Assembly: GCA_018903255.1 (NCBI GenBank)
Contig: JAHIQT010000109.1
Location: 1-41,829, forward strand
Direction: 5' to 3'
DNA: 41,829 nt
From: Bacillota bacterium
GTDB taxonomy: Bacteria > Bacillota > Clostridia > Eubacteriales > Eubacteriaceae
Below are positions 6,600 through 15,965 of this stretch, piece by piece. The notes below the pieces were generated by a model that was not told the origin of the DNA, made no database searches, and saw only the letters and a list, made by a program, of their open reading frames with translations. Position 1 is the first letter of the stretch. Every line of letters begins with the position of its first letter. The position numbers were made by a program, and so were the translations under genes.

Positions 6600-8978
6600 A
6601 TGTTTAAATATTTTGATAATGCCAAAATGCGAACTAAATTAATCATCTTTTTTATCCTCAGCGGCTTAATCCCGATCGCCATGATCTCCTGGCTTTCCTA
6701 CAATCAGGCCCGGAATAGTCTGGTCGACATAAAACTCCAGGAAATGGAGCTGTATGCTAAGGTCACCCAAACCCGCTTTAATGAAGATTTTTCCAGCAAA
6801 ATCTTTTATACCAGCAACATCTTATCCAATCTGATCATTGTCGAAAATCTGATTAACGAAGTTCAGCCTGGCGGTGGCAAAGGCGAAAGATGGGACGCCA
6901 ATTATGCCCGCCTTGAAGCAGGCCTGACTCAGCATCAGGCGGCCAATCAATTCGAAAGCATTTACGTTTCCGATGCGACCGGTAATTGTATCTATGCTTC
7001 CGGTCAACTAAAGGCCACTTTAGAAGGAAGCAGTCTGTCATCACGGGATTACTTTAATACCTCAATGCAAGGACAAAGCAGCATTACTCCGGTACAATAT
7101 TCAGATATCCTGAGTGAATATTATGTGACCATTTCGGCACCCTTTTACAGTTCCCAGAATGGTGCCATCATTGGTACGGTGAATGCCCTTATTTTAATGG
7201 ACAGTATTGAAGCAGTCCTTGGTGACGGGATTGGTATCATCGGAGCCACCGGCGATATTTATCTGGTCGATCAGGCGGGGCTGCTCAATACCAACCCGAT
7301 TTTAGGAAATGAAGCCGAGGCCACTGCCTTCGCCACGACGATCACCTCGGAAGCGGTTTCACAACTCCAACCGAATTTCAACAGCAGCCAGAGCGAGTTT
7401 ATGTACACCGGGATTTATCGCGATTATCGGAACCAACAAGTCTTGGGAACGGCGGCATTTATTGATATCGGGGCCACCAGACTGGGTATGATTATTGAAG
7501 TTGACGAAGCCGAAGCCTTAGCTCCGGTTAAAGCTTTGCAAATAATGGTGTTCCTTGTTTTGATCCTGGCCATCGGTGCCAGTGTGATCATAGTTTTTGT
7601 TTTATCCAAGCGGATTACCAAACCGCTTCAGACCGTCTCAAACCTGATGGATGAAGCCGGTCAAGGGAATCTGGCCGTCCGCGGCGACTTTGACAGCGAC
7701 GATGAAATTGGCAAACTCTGTGTCGATTTTAATAACCTGATGGTAAAAATCAGCGGTTCATTAAAGGGGATTGTCGAAGCTACCGGGGTCTTAAACGAAT
7801 CTGCCGATGCCATGGATCGAGTCGCCAGCAACATTGCGGTCGGCTCTGAGGAAACCAGTTCAAAAATCAACCTTGTCAGTGCGGCCGTTGAAGAAATTTC
7901 AGCCAGTATGGAACAATCAAATGCGACCCTCCTGACAACCGTCGATAATACCAATCAAATTGCCGCCGCAATTGAAGAAATCAGTGGTACCACCCGGAAT
8001 CTGGCGGCCGCCTCGCAACAAACTGCGGCAACCGTGAATCAGGCCATTTTACTGATGACCCAGATTTATGAAAACATCCGGGAAGTATCGACCTCCGCAG
8101 AAAATGTCAACGCCGAAGTCAATACGGTTGTGGATGCCGTCAAAGAAGTGAATCTGTCAGTCAATGAAATTAATAAAAGTTGTGAAAAATCATTGGCAGT
8201 CACCCGGGTTGCTGACAGTGAAGCTAAAAACACCCAGGATATTATTGGCAAACTCAACCAGTCATCCAAGAAAATCAATAAAATCATCAAGATTATTGAT
8301 GATATTGCTGACCAGACCAACATGCTGGCCCTCAATGCCGCCATTGAAGCAGCCGGGGCCGGGGAAGCCGGCAAGGGTTTTGCCGTGGTTGCCAATGAGG
8401 TCAAAGAGCTGGCCAAGCAAACATCGGAAGCGACTGACGAAATCGCCGATCAGATTGAAGGGATGCAGGAAAATATGGACCAGGCCGTTTCGGCCGTTGC
8501 GCGCATTAATAGTGTGGTGGAAGAAGTGACGACCATCACGACGGTCATTGCCACGGCCGTTACCCAACAAAATGCCTCCACCCAGGGGATTTCAGACGCG
8601 GCGATCCGGGCCTCCCTCCGGTTAGATACGATCACCGCCGAAATCAAAGAAATCGATCATAAAGCCGGCGAAGTCCAACGGGGGGCCCAAGAGTCCGGTC
8701 TGGCGGTAGCTGAAATTGCCAGAAGTACGGCGGAACTGGCCCGCGCTGCAGATGATGCCGCGGTGAACACCGAACGAGCATCCGTCAGTATGGTCCAGTT
8801 AAGCCGGGCCACCGATGAAACCGCCAGGGGTGCTATCGAAATCTCCCGCAGTATTCAGGAGATCAGCCAGGCCTCGGAAGAAATCGCCGAGGGAGCCTCA
8901 AAAACCTCGATTGCGGCCAATCGGCTGGTGGATCTGTCTCTCGAGCTGGGGGATTCAGTCCAGCAATTTAAATTTTAA
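6600..8978 (+). CDS. Methyl-accepting chemotaxis protein with dCache-type sensor
   Basis: This 792-residue receptor has a first membrane helix at about 14-35, an extracellular region at about 40-305 with the size and [20 protein letters not shown]-like signature of a double Cache (dCache_1) ligand-binding domain, a second membrane helix at about 312-336, a HAMP domain at about 338-392, and a long signalling domain to the end. The highly conserved hairpin tip ([18 protein letters not shown] then [11 protein letters not shown]) lies near residues 572-598. No C-terminal pentapeptide for CheR docking is visible; it ends SVQQFKF. The ligand is unknown; dCache domains often bind amino acids or other small organics. 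It is in one operon with cheW before it and cheR after it. A GAGGTG ribosome site precedes the start. Confidence 0.93.
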   Translation: MFKYFDNAKMRTKLIIFFILSGLIPIAMISWLSYNQARNSLVDIKLQEMELYAKVTQTRFNEDFSSKIFYTSNILSNLIIVENLINEVQPGGGKGERWDANYARLEAGLTQHQAANQFESIYVSDATGNCIYASGQLKATLEGSSLSSRDYFNTSMQGQSSITPVQYSDILSEYYVTISAPFYSSQNGAIIGTVNALILMDSIEAVLGDGIGIIGATGDIYLVDQAGLLNTNPILGNEAEATAFATTITSEAVSQLQPNFNSSQSEFMYTGIYRDYRNQQVLGTAAFIDIGATRLGMIIEVDEAEALAPVKALQIMVFLVLILAIGASVIIVFVLSKRITKPLQTVSNLMDEAGQGNLAVRGDFDSDDEIGKLCVDFNNLMVKISGSLKGIVEATGVLNESADAMDRVASNIAVGSEETSSKINLVSAAVEEISASMEQSNATLLTTVDNTNQIAAAIEEISGTTRNLAAASQQTAATVNQAILLMTQIYENIREVSTSAENVNAEVNTVVDAVKEVNLSVNEINKSCEKSLAVTRVADSEAKNTQDIIGKLNQSSKKINKIIKIIDDIADQTNMLALNAAIEAAGAGEAGKGFAVVANEVKELAKQTSEATDEIADQIEGMQENMDQAVSAVARINSVVEEVTTITTVIATAVTQQNASTQGISDAAIRASLRLDTITAEIKEIDHKAGEVQRGAQESGLAVAEIARSTAELARAADDAAVNTERASVSMVQLSRATDETARGAIEISRSIQEISQASEEIAEGASKTSIAANRLVDLSLELGDSVQQFKF

Positions 8979-9024
8979 GTGAGCATCAGGCCGCTTTAAA
9001 GGCTGGTCACGAAAGGAGGCCCAC

Positions 9025-9879
9025 ATGGTTGCTTTGTCACAACACGAATATCAGCTTTTTCAGCGCTATATCGCCGAAAAATGCGGGATCGCCCTGGATG
9101 ACAGCAAGGCTTATCTGGTTGAATCACGGCTGGCCAAGTTGCTGATTGACGCAAAGTGCGAGAGCTTTTCAGATCTTTACTGGCTGCTGGAAAACAATTC
9201 CGACGCCAACATTGAAACCCGGGTCATCGATGCCATTACCACCAATGAAACCTATTGGTTTCGTGATCCGGGTTCCTGGCAGGTGGTCACAAACATCTGG
9301 CTGCCCCAACAGCTGGCTGCCATCAGAGCCCGCCCGGGCGAAAAAATTCGCGTCTGGAGTGCCGCGGCCTCAACCGGCCAGGAAATCTATTCGCTGATCA
9401 TCTTAATCAGTGAGTATCTCAAAAATAATCAGATTACCGACCTTTCGCTGGATGATTTTGACTTTTTAGCAACTGATATTTCTAGCAATGTCCTGACCAT
9501 TGCCAGACGCGGTCATTATGATCCGATTACCATTATGCGGGGCCTGAACGCCGAGCTCCGTGAGGCTTATTTCAATCACGAGGGCGGCGCCTGGGTCCTG
9601 CGGGATGACTATCGCAAACGGGTCCGCTTTGAGCAATTTAACCTGCAAAACAGTTTTTTGTTTTTGGGTAAGTTTGATCTGGTTTTTTGCCGGAATGTGC
9701 TGATTTATTTTACCGAAGCGCTGCGCCGCGACATTTTTAAAAAAGCGGCCCAGGTCTTAAAGCCGGAAGCTTTTCTGATCATCGGCGCGGCCGAGATTTA
9801 TTATCCGATGGATGACTATTTTGAAAAAAAAATAACCAGTGACGGGACTTATTTTACGGTGAAGGAGGCAGCCAAATGA
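9025..9879 (+). CDS. cheR: CheR-type chemoreceptor methyltransferase
   Basis: This 284-residue SAM-dependent methyltransferase esterifies glutamates on the methyl-accepting protein. The N-terminal helical CheR domain (about 1-75) ends in TTNETYWFRD. The catalytic domain carries WSAAASTGQEIYSL (about 110-123; the usual form is WSAACSTGEEPYS), an LATDIS block and LVFCRNVLIYF (about 214-224). GAAAGGAGG lies before the ATG. Its last codons overlap cheY by four bases (ATGA), which indicates coupled translation. No cheB methylesterase gene is found in this operon, which is odd for a locus with cheR; a distant cheB or a methylation-only design are both possible. Confidence 0.92.
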   Translation: MVALSQHEYQLFQRYIAEKCGIALDDSKAYLVESRLAKLLIDAKCESFSDLYWLLENNSDANIETRVIDAITTNETYWFRDPGSWQVVTNIWLPQQLAAIRARPGEKIRVWSAAASTGQEIYSLIILISEYLKNNQITDLSLDDFDFLATDISSNVLTIARRGHYDPITIMRGLNAELREAYFNHEGGAWVLRDDYRKRVRFEQFNLQNSFLFLGKFDLVFCRNVLIYFTEALRRDIFKKAAQVLKPEAFLIIGAAEIYYPMDDYFEKKITSDGTYFTVKEAAK

Positions 9880-10253
9880 AGATGTTGACAATTGACGATT
9901 CAGCCGTTGTCAGAAGGATTATCGCAGCGGCGGTGGTGGTGCTTGGTCATGAATGCCTGGAAGCGGAGTCGGCCCAGGATGGACTTAAGCTGCTGGAGGA
10001 CTCGGAAAAAATTGAATTGATCTTTCTGGATTGGAATATGCCGGGCATGAATGGCCTGGAATTCTTAAAAACAATTAAAAAGGATGACCAGTTCAAACAT
10101 ATTCCGGTCGTCATGGTAACCACTGAAAACATGCCGGAGAGTATTATTGAAGCAGTTAAAGCGGGGGTATCCCAATATATTACCAAGCCCTTTTCAATTG
10201 AAGAACTGATGAAAAAAATTATCGAGAGTTTGGGTGGGGAGGTCAATCAATGA
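9876..10253 (+). CDS. cheY: CheY-like single-domain response regulator
   Basis: This 125-residue stand-alone receiver has the acidic pair DD at residues 7-8, the phospho-acceptor Asp in IFLDWNMPGMNG (about 52), Thr in VVMVTTE (about 83) and Lys in YITKPF (about 105). It is the expected phosphate acceptor from CheA. Whether it acts on a flagellar motor, on type IV pili or on the diguanylate cyclase downstream is not shown; no motility genes are in the window. It overlaps cheR by four bases upstream and cheX by four bases downstream. Confidence 0.9.
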   Translation: MKMLTIDDSAVVRRIIAAAVVVLGHECLEAESAQDGLKLLEDSEKIELIFLDWNMPGMNGLEFLKTIKKDDQFKHIPVVMVTTENMPESIIEAVKAGVSQYITKPFSIEELMKKIIESLGGEVNQ

Positions 10254-10732
10254 TCGCTGAAAATGAGAACACAAAATATCAAGTAATCCCGGGACAGGTT
10301 TTTGTTGCCGCTTTATTGGAAACAGTTGAGCGGATGAGCGGTTTTGTTTTAACGGAAGTAAAAAATGACTCCGAATCTGAACCGGATCATGAAATCATCG
10401 GCGCGATGGTCTTGCAAGGGGAGAAAGCGATGCTGCTGTGCTTAGAAACAAATCAGCAGAGTGCCGCGCCGCTGGTGTCATTTATGACCGGCATTGAAAC
10501 GGCGGCCTTAGATGCCGAATTGTTAAATGATGGCATCACCGAATTGATTAACATGGTGGGTGGCTCGGCTCGGGCCCATTTAGAAGCCAGCAATTACAAA
10601 TTCCTTTTGTCAGTGCCTTTTACGCTGGTTGGCCAAAGCATCAAAATTCTGGTTAAAAAGCGAACCGATAGCTTTATGGCCAGACTGGTATGTGACCAGA
10701 TTGACCTGAGCTTAAGGGTTTATCAATTATAA
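10250..10732 (+). CDS. cheX: CheX-type CheY-P phosphatase
   Basis: This 160-residue protein belongs to the CheC/CheX/FliY phosphatase group. The CheX-type active-site helix is visible in GITELINMVGGSAR (about residues 88-101), with the Glu and Asn three residues apart that position water for dephosphorylating CheY-P. The order and spacing of strands and the single ExxN helix favour CheX over CheC, which has two. It overlaps cheY by four bases (ATGA), so it probably resets that regulator. The next gene follows 14 bases downstream. Confidence 0.8.
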   Translation: MIAENENTKYQVIPGQVFVAALLETVERMSGFVLTEVKNDSESEPDHEIIGAMVLQGEKAMLLCLETNQQSAAPLVSFMTGIETAALDAELLNDGITELINMVGGSARAHLEASNYKFLLSVPFTLVGQSIKILVKKRTDSFMARLVCDQIDLSLRVYQL

Positions 10733-10746
10733 CAGAGGCGGAGCAA

Positions 10747-12423
10747 ATGATGGAAAGTACAGAACAAAGCAAGTTGGAAGTATTAGCTGAAATAGAAGTT
10801 CAGCTGAATCAGGCGCTGCAAAATTTAGTGATCAATAGTATTGAACCGACGGACAGCAAGAAAGCGATCATGCTTGCTTTTTTTGCTGATGTCAAGGCGT
10901 TAGCGCAGCAGCATCATTTCCGTGAATTGGGATACCTATGCCTGAAAAGCGAGGAATTTATCAAGCAGCATAATCAGGAACTTTTTAATGACGGCTCTTA
11001 CTTGCTCAAGTTGACTAAAAGATTTGGTGAGACGGCCCAATGTCTGAGTAGTCTGCTGGCGGCTGCCAGCGATCAAGCCATGGGAGAGGAAACAAAGGTT
11101 TGCAGGCTTTGGCGGCCAGAGTCAGGCGATAGTATGGGGCAAGATTATCAAATCAGCAATCTGGCCTTAGGACGGGTCCTGGTTCTTGATGATGAAATGC
11201 TAGTCTTAAATATTATCGAAAGCGTTTTGCGTAATCGTGGTTACGCGGTCCGGATTACCAATGATCCCGACCAGGCCCTGGCGATCTTGCGGGCCCATGA
11301 AGCAGATCTGCTGATTCTTGATTTATTCATGCCCGGCAAAAGCGGGCTTGAGTTTTACCGGGATTTAAAACAGGAAAAAATCGTGATTCCGACCATCGTC
11401 CTGACCGCTTCCGCGAATAAGGCTGATCACATCTTAGCCCTCCAGGAAGGGATTGATAATTTTCTGACGAAACCCTTTGAAGCCGATGTTTTAGTTGCTA
11501 ATGTTGAAAAATTGATTAAAAAGGAACAAAAACATAAAAATGCTTATCTGAAAGATGGATTAACTTCGGCTTATACCAGAAGTTTCTTTGTTGACCGCTT
11601 TGCCCAGGAAAAAGCCAAGTTTTTGCGTGACGGCATCGTTTTTTCAGTCATTTTTATCGATTTGGACCATTTCAAGGAGATTAATGACACCTATGGCCAT
11701 CTCTTTGGTGATCTTGTCTTGCAAAGTTTTGTGGCCCAATTTAAGGCCAGCTTCAGGCCAAGCGATCAAATCTTCCGCTATGGTGGCGATGAGTTCTTAT
11801 TGCTCTTGCCGGAAACGGATGCCGCCGCGGCATTTAAGATGATTGAACGAATCCGCCAGCAGTTTCAACGCAAGGCCTTTACTATGCCAATAAAGTCACA
11901 CAAGGTTTATATAACCTTTAGTGCCGGCATTACTGAATTTAATAACGGTGACAAAACCCTTGAAGATATTCTTGAAGAAGCCGATCGTCAGTTATATCGG
12001 GCCAAAGAACGCGGCCGGGCTTGTACTAGTTATATCACCGACGCGATTGAGAGCGACTCTGAAAAGAACCGCGTCCTGATTTGCGATGATTCATCAACGG
12101 TTAGTAAGCTCATCAAAAGCAGACTCAACCGTTTCGGGCTGGAGACGCAAGTGGTCGCAACCGGCAAGGAGGCCCTGGCCATTTTTCCTGATTTTAAGCC
12201 TCACTTAATAATTTTAGATATGATTCTACCAGATGTAAATGGTGACGCCGTGCTCCAACAAATCCGCCATATGGAGCCGGAAAATCATGTCAAGGTGATA
12301 CTGATCAGCGTTAAAAGCTTAGGGGAAAAGGAGCAGCTACTTAAGGAATTAGGCTATGATGACTTTATCAAAAAACCGATTTCGCTGGAACGGCTGGAGC
12401 AAAGTGTCAAGCGATTACTCTAG
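10747..12423 (+). CDS. Receiver-GGDEF-receiver diguanylate cyclase
   Basis: This 558-residue cytoplasmic protein has an N-terminal helical part (about 1-130, no recognised domain and no clear HPt His), a receiver at about 143-258 (Asp in LLILDLFMP, Lys in FLTKPF), a GGDEF domain at about 265-430 and a second receiver at about 441-558 (Asp in LIILDMILP, Lys in FIKKPI). The catalytic loop is intact (RYGGDEF, about 345) and an RPSD inhibitory site lies five residues before it, so it should make cyclic-di-GMP with product inhibition. Its place after cheX implies that the CheA phosphorelay controls cyclic-di-GMP synthesis. A GAGGCGGAG ribosome site precedes two adjacent ATGs; the first is used here. 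Confidence 0.88.
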   Translation: MMESTEQSKLEVLAEIEVQLNQALQNLVINSIEPTDSKKAIMLAFFADVKALAQQHHFRELGYLCLKSEEFIKQHNQELFNDGSYLLKLTKRFGETAQCLSSLLAAASDQAMGEETKVCRLWRPESGDSMGQDYQISNLALGRVLVLDDEMLVLNIIESVLRNRGYAVRITNDPDQALAILRAHEADLLILDLFMPGKSGLEFYRDLKQEKIVIPTIVLTASANKADHILALQEGIDNFLTKPFEADVLVANVEKLIKKEQKHKNAYLKDGLTSAYTRSFFVDRFAQEKAKFLRDGIVFSVIFIDLDHFKEINDTYGHLFGDLVLQSFVAQFKASFRPSDQIFRYGGDEFLLLLPETDAAAAFKMIERIRQQFQRKAFTMPIKSHKVYITFSAGITEFNNGDKTLEDILEEADRQLYRAKERGRACTSYITDAIESDSEKNRVLICDDSSTVSKLIKSRLNRFGLETQVVATGKEALAIFPDFKPHLIILDMILPDVNGDAVLQQIRHMEPENHVKVILISVKSLGEKEQLLKELGYDDFIKKPISLERLEQSVKRLL

Positions 12424-12484
12424 TTGGCTCTGATTGAATCCGAAACACGGCAAGCTTGAGGCGAAGAGAGGGAGCGTGTAGCTG

Positions 12485-12985
12485 ATGAAAACAAAGACAA
12501 TCACCCGGGCAGCAATGGCATTGACACTCATATTTATTTGCTTTTCGATTTTTAAAGGCACCACCAATATTCTTAATGCTTTATTTATCCCGCTTATTTT
12601 ATATTTTGGCTTGTTTCAGCTAAGCAGCCGGGAGTTTATAGCGGTCACTATCGCTACGATATTATTTTGTTTTATTTTTTTCAAAGTCCAAATCATCTTT
12701 GTTTTGGCCTATTGCAGCATCGCTTTGCTGTTAATATGGCTCAATAATAAAAGTTATGGCTGGCTTTTAGCGGCTGCGCTACTGACGGTGGCCATAAGCG
12801 TCAGCTTCTTTATCGCACTGACGATGACCGATTTTATCTTCGGGACGCAGATAAATACTTTGCTGATCCGGATGCTGGGTGGCAATATAATCGCTTACTG
12901 TTTGCTGTTGCTGTGTGAAGGCCTGTTAATCAGCCTGATTCAAATTTTTGCGATCCGGAAATTCGGTAGCAGAATGATGGTCTAG
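12485..12985 (+). CDS. Small polytopic membrane protein, unrecognised
   Basis: This 166-residue, very hydrophobic protein has about five membrane helices (roughly 10-28, 33-48, 55-90 as one or two, 93-117, 132-158). The N-terminus, MKTKTITR, and the C-terminal end, RKFGSRMMV, are basic. I recognise no family; its size and profile resemble small integral-membrane sensor or substrate-binding subunits, but this is only an impression. GGGAGCGTG precedes the ATG. It lies 61 bases after the receiver-GGDEF-receiver gene and 54 bases before the cobalamin-sensor-like gene, on the same strand, so it is probably the eighth gene of the operon. Confidence 0.7.
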   Translation: MKTKTITRAAMALTLIFICFSIFKGTTNILNALFIPLILYFGLFQLSSREFIAVTIATILFCFIFFKVQIIFVLAYCSIALLLIWLNNKSYGWLLAAALLTVAISVSFFIALTMTDFIFGTQINTLLIRMLGGNIIAYCLLLLCEGLLISLIQIFAIRKFGSRMMV

Positions 12986-13039
12986 GTTGGCAAACGACAG
13001 TCCCGCACAATGACAATTTATTTAATGAAAGGCAGGTCC

Positions 13040-13711
13040 ATGATGGAACGTACACTGTTATCACAAAAAATAAAGACCGATCGCGAACTGATCGCGACAA
13101 ACACATTTGAGCTGCAAATGGCCAAGATGCCCGAGTTAATGAAGCGCTATTCAGCCCGCCAGCTGGACAAAACCCAGCAGGATATCCGTTATCATATCCA
13201 GTTTCTAATTGAAGCGGTATCCGCAAAAAGCCCCGTTTTATTTGCTAATTACCTGCTTTGGCTAAAAGAAATCCTGGATAACCTGGGTCTCCCGCCGGAA
13301 GATCTCAAAATGAGTATCCATTATCTGGCAGATACCCTCAGGGGTCTTTATGGCGCAGACTACGAACAGGATATTGCCCCGATTATCAACGACGGACTTC
13401 AAAAGCTTGAAATCACAGAGGTTCACACTGAAACCTTTCTAAAAGCAGGTCTTGCCCATACCGAGCTGGCCAAACGCTATCTGGCGGCCTTGCTGACAGG
13501 TGACCGCCACCAAGCCAATGAAATGATCCAGGCGGCGGTCAAAAGCGGCATTCCAATCAAGGAAATTTATCTTCAGGTGTTTCAAAATACCCAGTATGAA
13601 ATTGGCCGGCTCTGGCAAATCGGCCAGATTACGGTGGCCCAGGAACATTATTGCACGGCGGCTTCGCAATTCATCATGGCTCAGCTGTATCCGAATGCTG
13701 TCGGTGCCTGA
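13040..13711 (+). pseudogene. Cobalamin-sensor-like protein cut before its B12-binding domain
   Basis: The 223 residues match the helical N-terminal half of MerR-less cobalamin/light-sensor proteins related to CarH. The key sign is a W-x9-EH motif: Trp192, then Glu202-His203 in AQEHYC. In CarH these residues line the face of adenosylcobalamin. In complete relatives a Rossmann B12-binding domain with DxHxxG follows at once. Here, 17 residues after His203, the gene runs into the dispersed repeat (from 13701), which supplies the stop. ATG at 13040 is chosen because GAAAGGCAGG precedes it; an ATG at 13010 has none. Without the Rossmann half it should not hold cobalamin normally. Its position suggests that the chemosensory operon once included a B12 or light input. 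Confidence 0.78.
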
Positions 13712-13752
13712 CATCAATTTATAAACTTAAGAAAGAAGAACCGTCCCCTTTG
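13701..13752. repeat. Dispersed repeat, copy 2 (left part plus GTCCCC phrase)
   Basis: It begins GGTGCCTGACATCAATTTAT, as in the other copies, but then diverges into AAGAAAGAAGAACCGTCCCC. The CGGT near its start and the ACCG near its end are inverted relative to each other. It overlaps and terminates the cobalamin-sensor-like gene. Confidence 0.7.
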
Positions 13753-13771
13753 AATATTCCAATCTGATAGT

Positions 13772-13830
13772 GCACCCTTTCCGGTGATTCAGAGCAGTAT
13801 TTCCGATATTTCAAAGCACCTTTTTCCGGA
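13772..13830. mobile_element. Iterated 22-base motif resembling an IS21-type element end
   Basis: Nearly three units of a 22-base period are visible: GCACCCTTTCCGGTGATTCA, GCAGTATTTCCGATATTTCA and GCACCTTTTTCCGGA, each continued by two A/G bases. Such multiple end repeats are known from IS21-family elements. No istA or istB gene remains, so this would be a solo end. The family name is from memory of similar ends and is uncertain; the repeat itself is plain. Confidence 0.4.
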
Positions 13831-13902
13831 CGCTGCTTGATCAGGTACTCATCGCTTATCCGAAACGCATTTATCAAGAATTAGTTGAAAGTGCAATGAT
13901 TT

Positions 13903-14498
13903 ATGATTTTGCATAAGGACGAAGTCAATTTCAGAGAGAGTGTTTTAAGAACCAGTGGACATTTTAAGATTGCATCCAATATTATTGTTAAGGATTATTT
14001 TGTTACGCTTTTTTTAAAAACGCTGAAAACAAATTTTCCAAATTTTATTTTTAAAGGCGGCACCTCTTTATCCAAGTGTTACAAAGCAATCAATCGATTT
14101 TCAGAAGATATTGATCTTTCATACTATCCGATGTTTATGCTCAGGATATTCGACGTACCTTTATTGATAAGGTCTTCGCCATCTGTGATTATTATATTGA
14201 GAATAATCCTACTGAACATTCCCGACATCTCTATGATTTATTGATGATCATTGACCGACTGGGTGATCTTGAATCCCTTGTACCGCTGATCGCTGAAGTC
14301 CGGATTGAACGACGCAACAATCCCAGCTGCCATTCAGCCGATAAAGATCTGAATGGCATACTTAAGCAGATTATTGACGAAAACTTTTATCAGAAAGACT
14401 ATGAAAAAATCACTTCGCAGTTATTATATGACCAGGTAGCCTATGCTGATGTCATCAATACGCTAATAAGCATTATGGAATCTCGTCTATTTTGCTGA
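13903..14498 (+). pseudogene. AbiEii-type nucleotidyltransferase with internal deletion and frameshift
   Basis: The first frame (from ATG 13903) carries the nucleotidyltransferase core, FIFKGGTSLSKCYKAI then FSEDIDLSY: the Gly-Gly plus DxD metal site of AbiEii toxins. After about residue 77 the frame fails. The C-terminal part resumes in another frame from about 14138 (AQDIRRTFIDKVFAIC, then HSRHLYDLLMIIDRL) and ends at 14498. About 80 residues expected between the two are missing, compared with the usual 270-300. Just before the ATG, a frame ending at 13915 reads RIYQELVESAMIYDFA and may be the end of the lost antitoxin. The gene is inactive by any reading. Confidence 0.75.
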
Positions 14499-14533
14499 GC
14501 AGATGCTGGCAGGCTGGCAAGGCATGTGACATA

Positions 14534-14562
14534 CAGTGCCTGATATCAATTTATTATAAGGT
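14534..14562. repeat. Dispersed repeat, copy 3 (left part only)
   Basis: CAGTGCCTGATATCAATTTA is a diverged match to the left part of the dispersed repeat. It lies 36 bases after the AbiEii pseudogene and forms the region before the YhcG-type gene. Confidence 0.55.
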
Positions 14563-14585
14563 CTTATGAAAGGATGTGAACTAAG

Positions 14586-15617
14586 ATGTTAGAGCTTCAA
14601 AATCAATCTGTTATACACGAAATCAAACAAATTTTAACTGATGCAAGAGAAAAAGTTGCGCGGACCGTAAACAATGAGCTTTTATTAGCTTATTGGAATA
14701 TCGGCAGAATAATTGTTGAAAGTGAACAAGCAGGTTCAGAAAAAGCTGAGTATGGCAAGCAATTGTTGAAGTCATTGTCTAAAGACTTGACAAGGGAGCT
14801 CGGCAAAGGTTTCTCTGTTTCAAACCTACAATACATGAGAAGGTTTTACCTTGGATATGAAAATCAACAGACACTGTCTGTTAAATTGAGTTGGTCACAT
14901 TATTGCGAACTCTTAAATATATCGGATCAGCATGCTAGATCGTTCTATCTACAAGAATCGATTAACTCTAATTGGTCTGTACGTGAATTAAAAAGACAGA
15001 TTGATACCTCCTTGTTCGAGAGACTTTTGCTATCTAATGGGAATAGAAATAAGGAAACAGTGCTCGAATTGGCAAATCAAGGTGTGCAATATTCGAAACC
15101 GAACGACATATTAAAAGATCCTTATGTATTTGAGTTCTTGGGCATACCAGAAAATAAACCAATGCTTGAAAAGGATTTAGAAAAGGCATTGATTGTAAAA
15201 ATTGAAAAGTTCCTTCTTGAACTGGGTCGCGGATTTATGTTTGTAGGATCGCAGCAGCGAATTACATTGGGAAACACTCATTATTATGTGGATATGGTTT
15301 TTTACAATAAAATACTAAAAGCATATGTTTTGATAGATTTGAAGATGGGGAGCCTCAAACCAGAAAATATTGGTCAAATGAATATGTATGTTAATTATTA
15401 TGCCAATGAGGTGAATGATGATAGTGACGATAAACCGATTGGTATAATTCTTTGTGCTGATACTTCGGAGATTGTTGCAGAATATGCACTTGGTGGGCTT
15501 GAGAACCAGATTTTTGCATCGAAATATGTTTACTATATTCCAAATAAAGAAGAGTTAATTCAACAAGTTCAGTCAGTTATGAATGACATTGGTAAAAATT
15601 GCAAAGAGATTGATTGA
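14586..15617 (+). CDS. YhcG-family PD-(D/E)XK nuclease-domain protein (DUF1016)
   Basis: This 343-residue protein has the two parts of the YhcG (RpnC-related, DUF1016) family. The N-terminal helical domain is at about 1-165, with LLAYWNIGRIIVE and LSWSHYCELL. The C-terminal PD-(D/E)XK nuclease domain is at about 175-330, with YVDMVFYNK supplying the Asp and VLIDLKMG the acidic-x-Lys pair. The family includes proteins of mobile islands and is often linked to restriction or defence loci; the substrate is unknown. Length is normal and the frame intact. The DNA is markedly more AT-rich than the chemotaxis operon (codons such as AAT, TTA, GAT dominate), a sign of transfer. GAAAGGATG lies before ATG 14586. 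Confidence 0.85.
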   Translation: MLELQNQSVIHEIKQILTDAREKVARTVNNELLLAYWNIGRIIVESEQAGSEKAEYGKQLLKSLSKDLTRELGKGFSVSNLQYMRRFYLGYENQQTLSVKLSWSHYCELLNISDQHARSFYLQESINSNWSVRELKRQIDTSLFERLLLSNGNRNKETVLELANQGVQYSKPNDILKDPYVFEFLGIPENKPMLEKDLEKALIVKIEKFLLELGRGFMFVGSQQRITLGNTHYYVDMVFYNKILKAYVLIDLKMGSLKPENIGQMNMYVNYYANEVNDDSDDKPIGIILCADTSEIVAEYALGGLENQIFASKYVYYIPNKEELIQQVQSVMNDIGKNCKEID

Positions 15618-15656
15618 ATTAGTTTTTATTTAAGACATTAATTTATTTACTTATGT

Positions 15657-15785
15657 AAACGCACCATTTCGGTGGTTGTGTTGATAGCAAGAACCAAGCA
15701 CTAAATGAATGCGGCTAAACCCGCCTCAGCCCATCGGGGTCAATAAGTCTGACGGTGCCTGACGTCAATTTATTAACTTATTATA
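15657..15785 (-). repeat. Dispersed tail repeat, copy 4
   Basis: CACCATTTCGGTGG is followed by an unrelated stretch of about 45 bases, then AAACCCGCCTCAGCCCATCG, and finally by the left part GACGGTGCCTGACGTCAATT. On the minus strand the middle reads RLIDPDGLRRV and stop, the same terminus as the complete protein at 30953-31330. The order here (tail, then a left part belonging to the next unit) shows that units can abut each other. Confidence 0.7.
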
Positions 15786-15812
15786 TTTGCAGAAAAAGAA
15801 AGGAATCTTATT

Positions 15813-15935
15813 ATGAAATATATACAATGCCAACAAAACGAAGCTGTTGTTCATATCACCGACAGCAGTGATTACTGCCTGTCTTGCCATAATAACCGGA
15901 TTCATATGAAATTCATGCGCTTCAGTAGTGAGTGA
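15813..15935 (+). CDS. 40-residue Cys-containing peptide, possible gene fragment
   Basis: A good ribosome site (GAAAGGAAT, 6 bases before ATG) precedes a 40-codon frame starting MKYIQCQQNE. It contains CLSCH, a CxxC pair, near residues 22-26. The dispersed repeat lies just upstream. I recognise no family. It may be the start of a longer gene whose body was lost, since the same pattern is seen elsewhere in the window, or a true small protein. Confidence 0.35.
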   Translation: MKYIQCQQNEAVVHITDSSDYCLSCHNNRIHMKFMRFSSE

Positions 15936-15965
15936 GGGTTCTTTCAAGTTTTCAAGTGTTTTTAC

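Noticed and set aside
13733-13752. REP-like element of a RAYT (Y1) transposase, from the ACCGTCCCC phrase
   Set aside because: No Y1 transposase gene is in the window. In the copies near 24.0, 25.8 and 31.0 kb the phrase lies in the end of the tail-protein coding sequence; at 13.74 kb the source is unclear.
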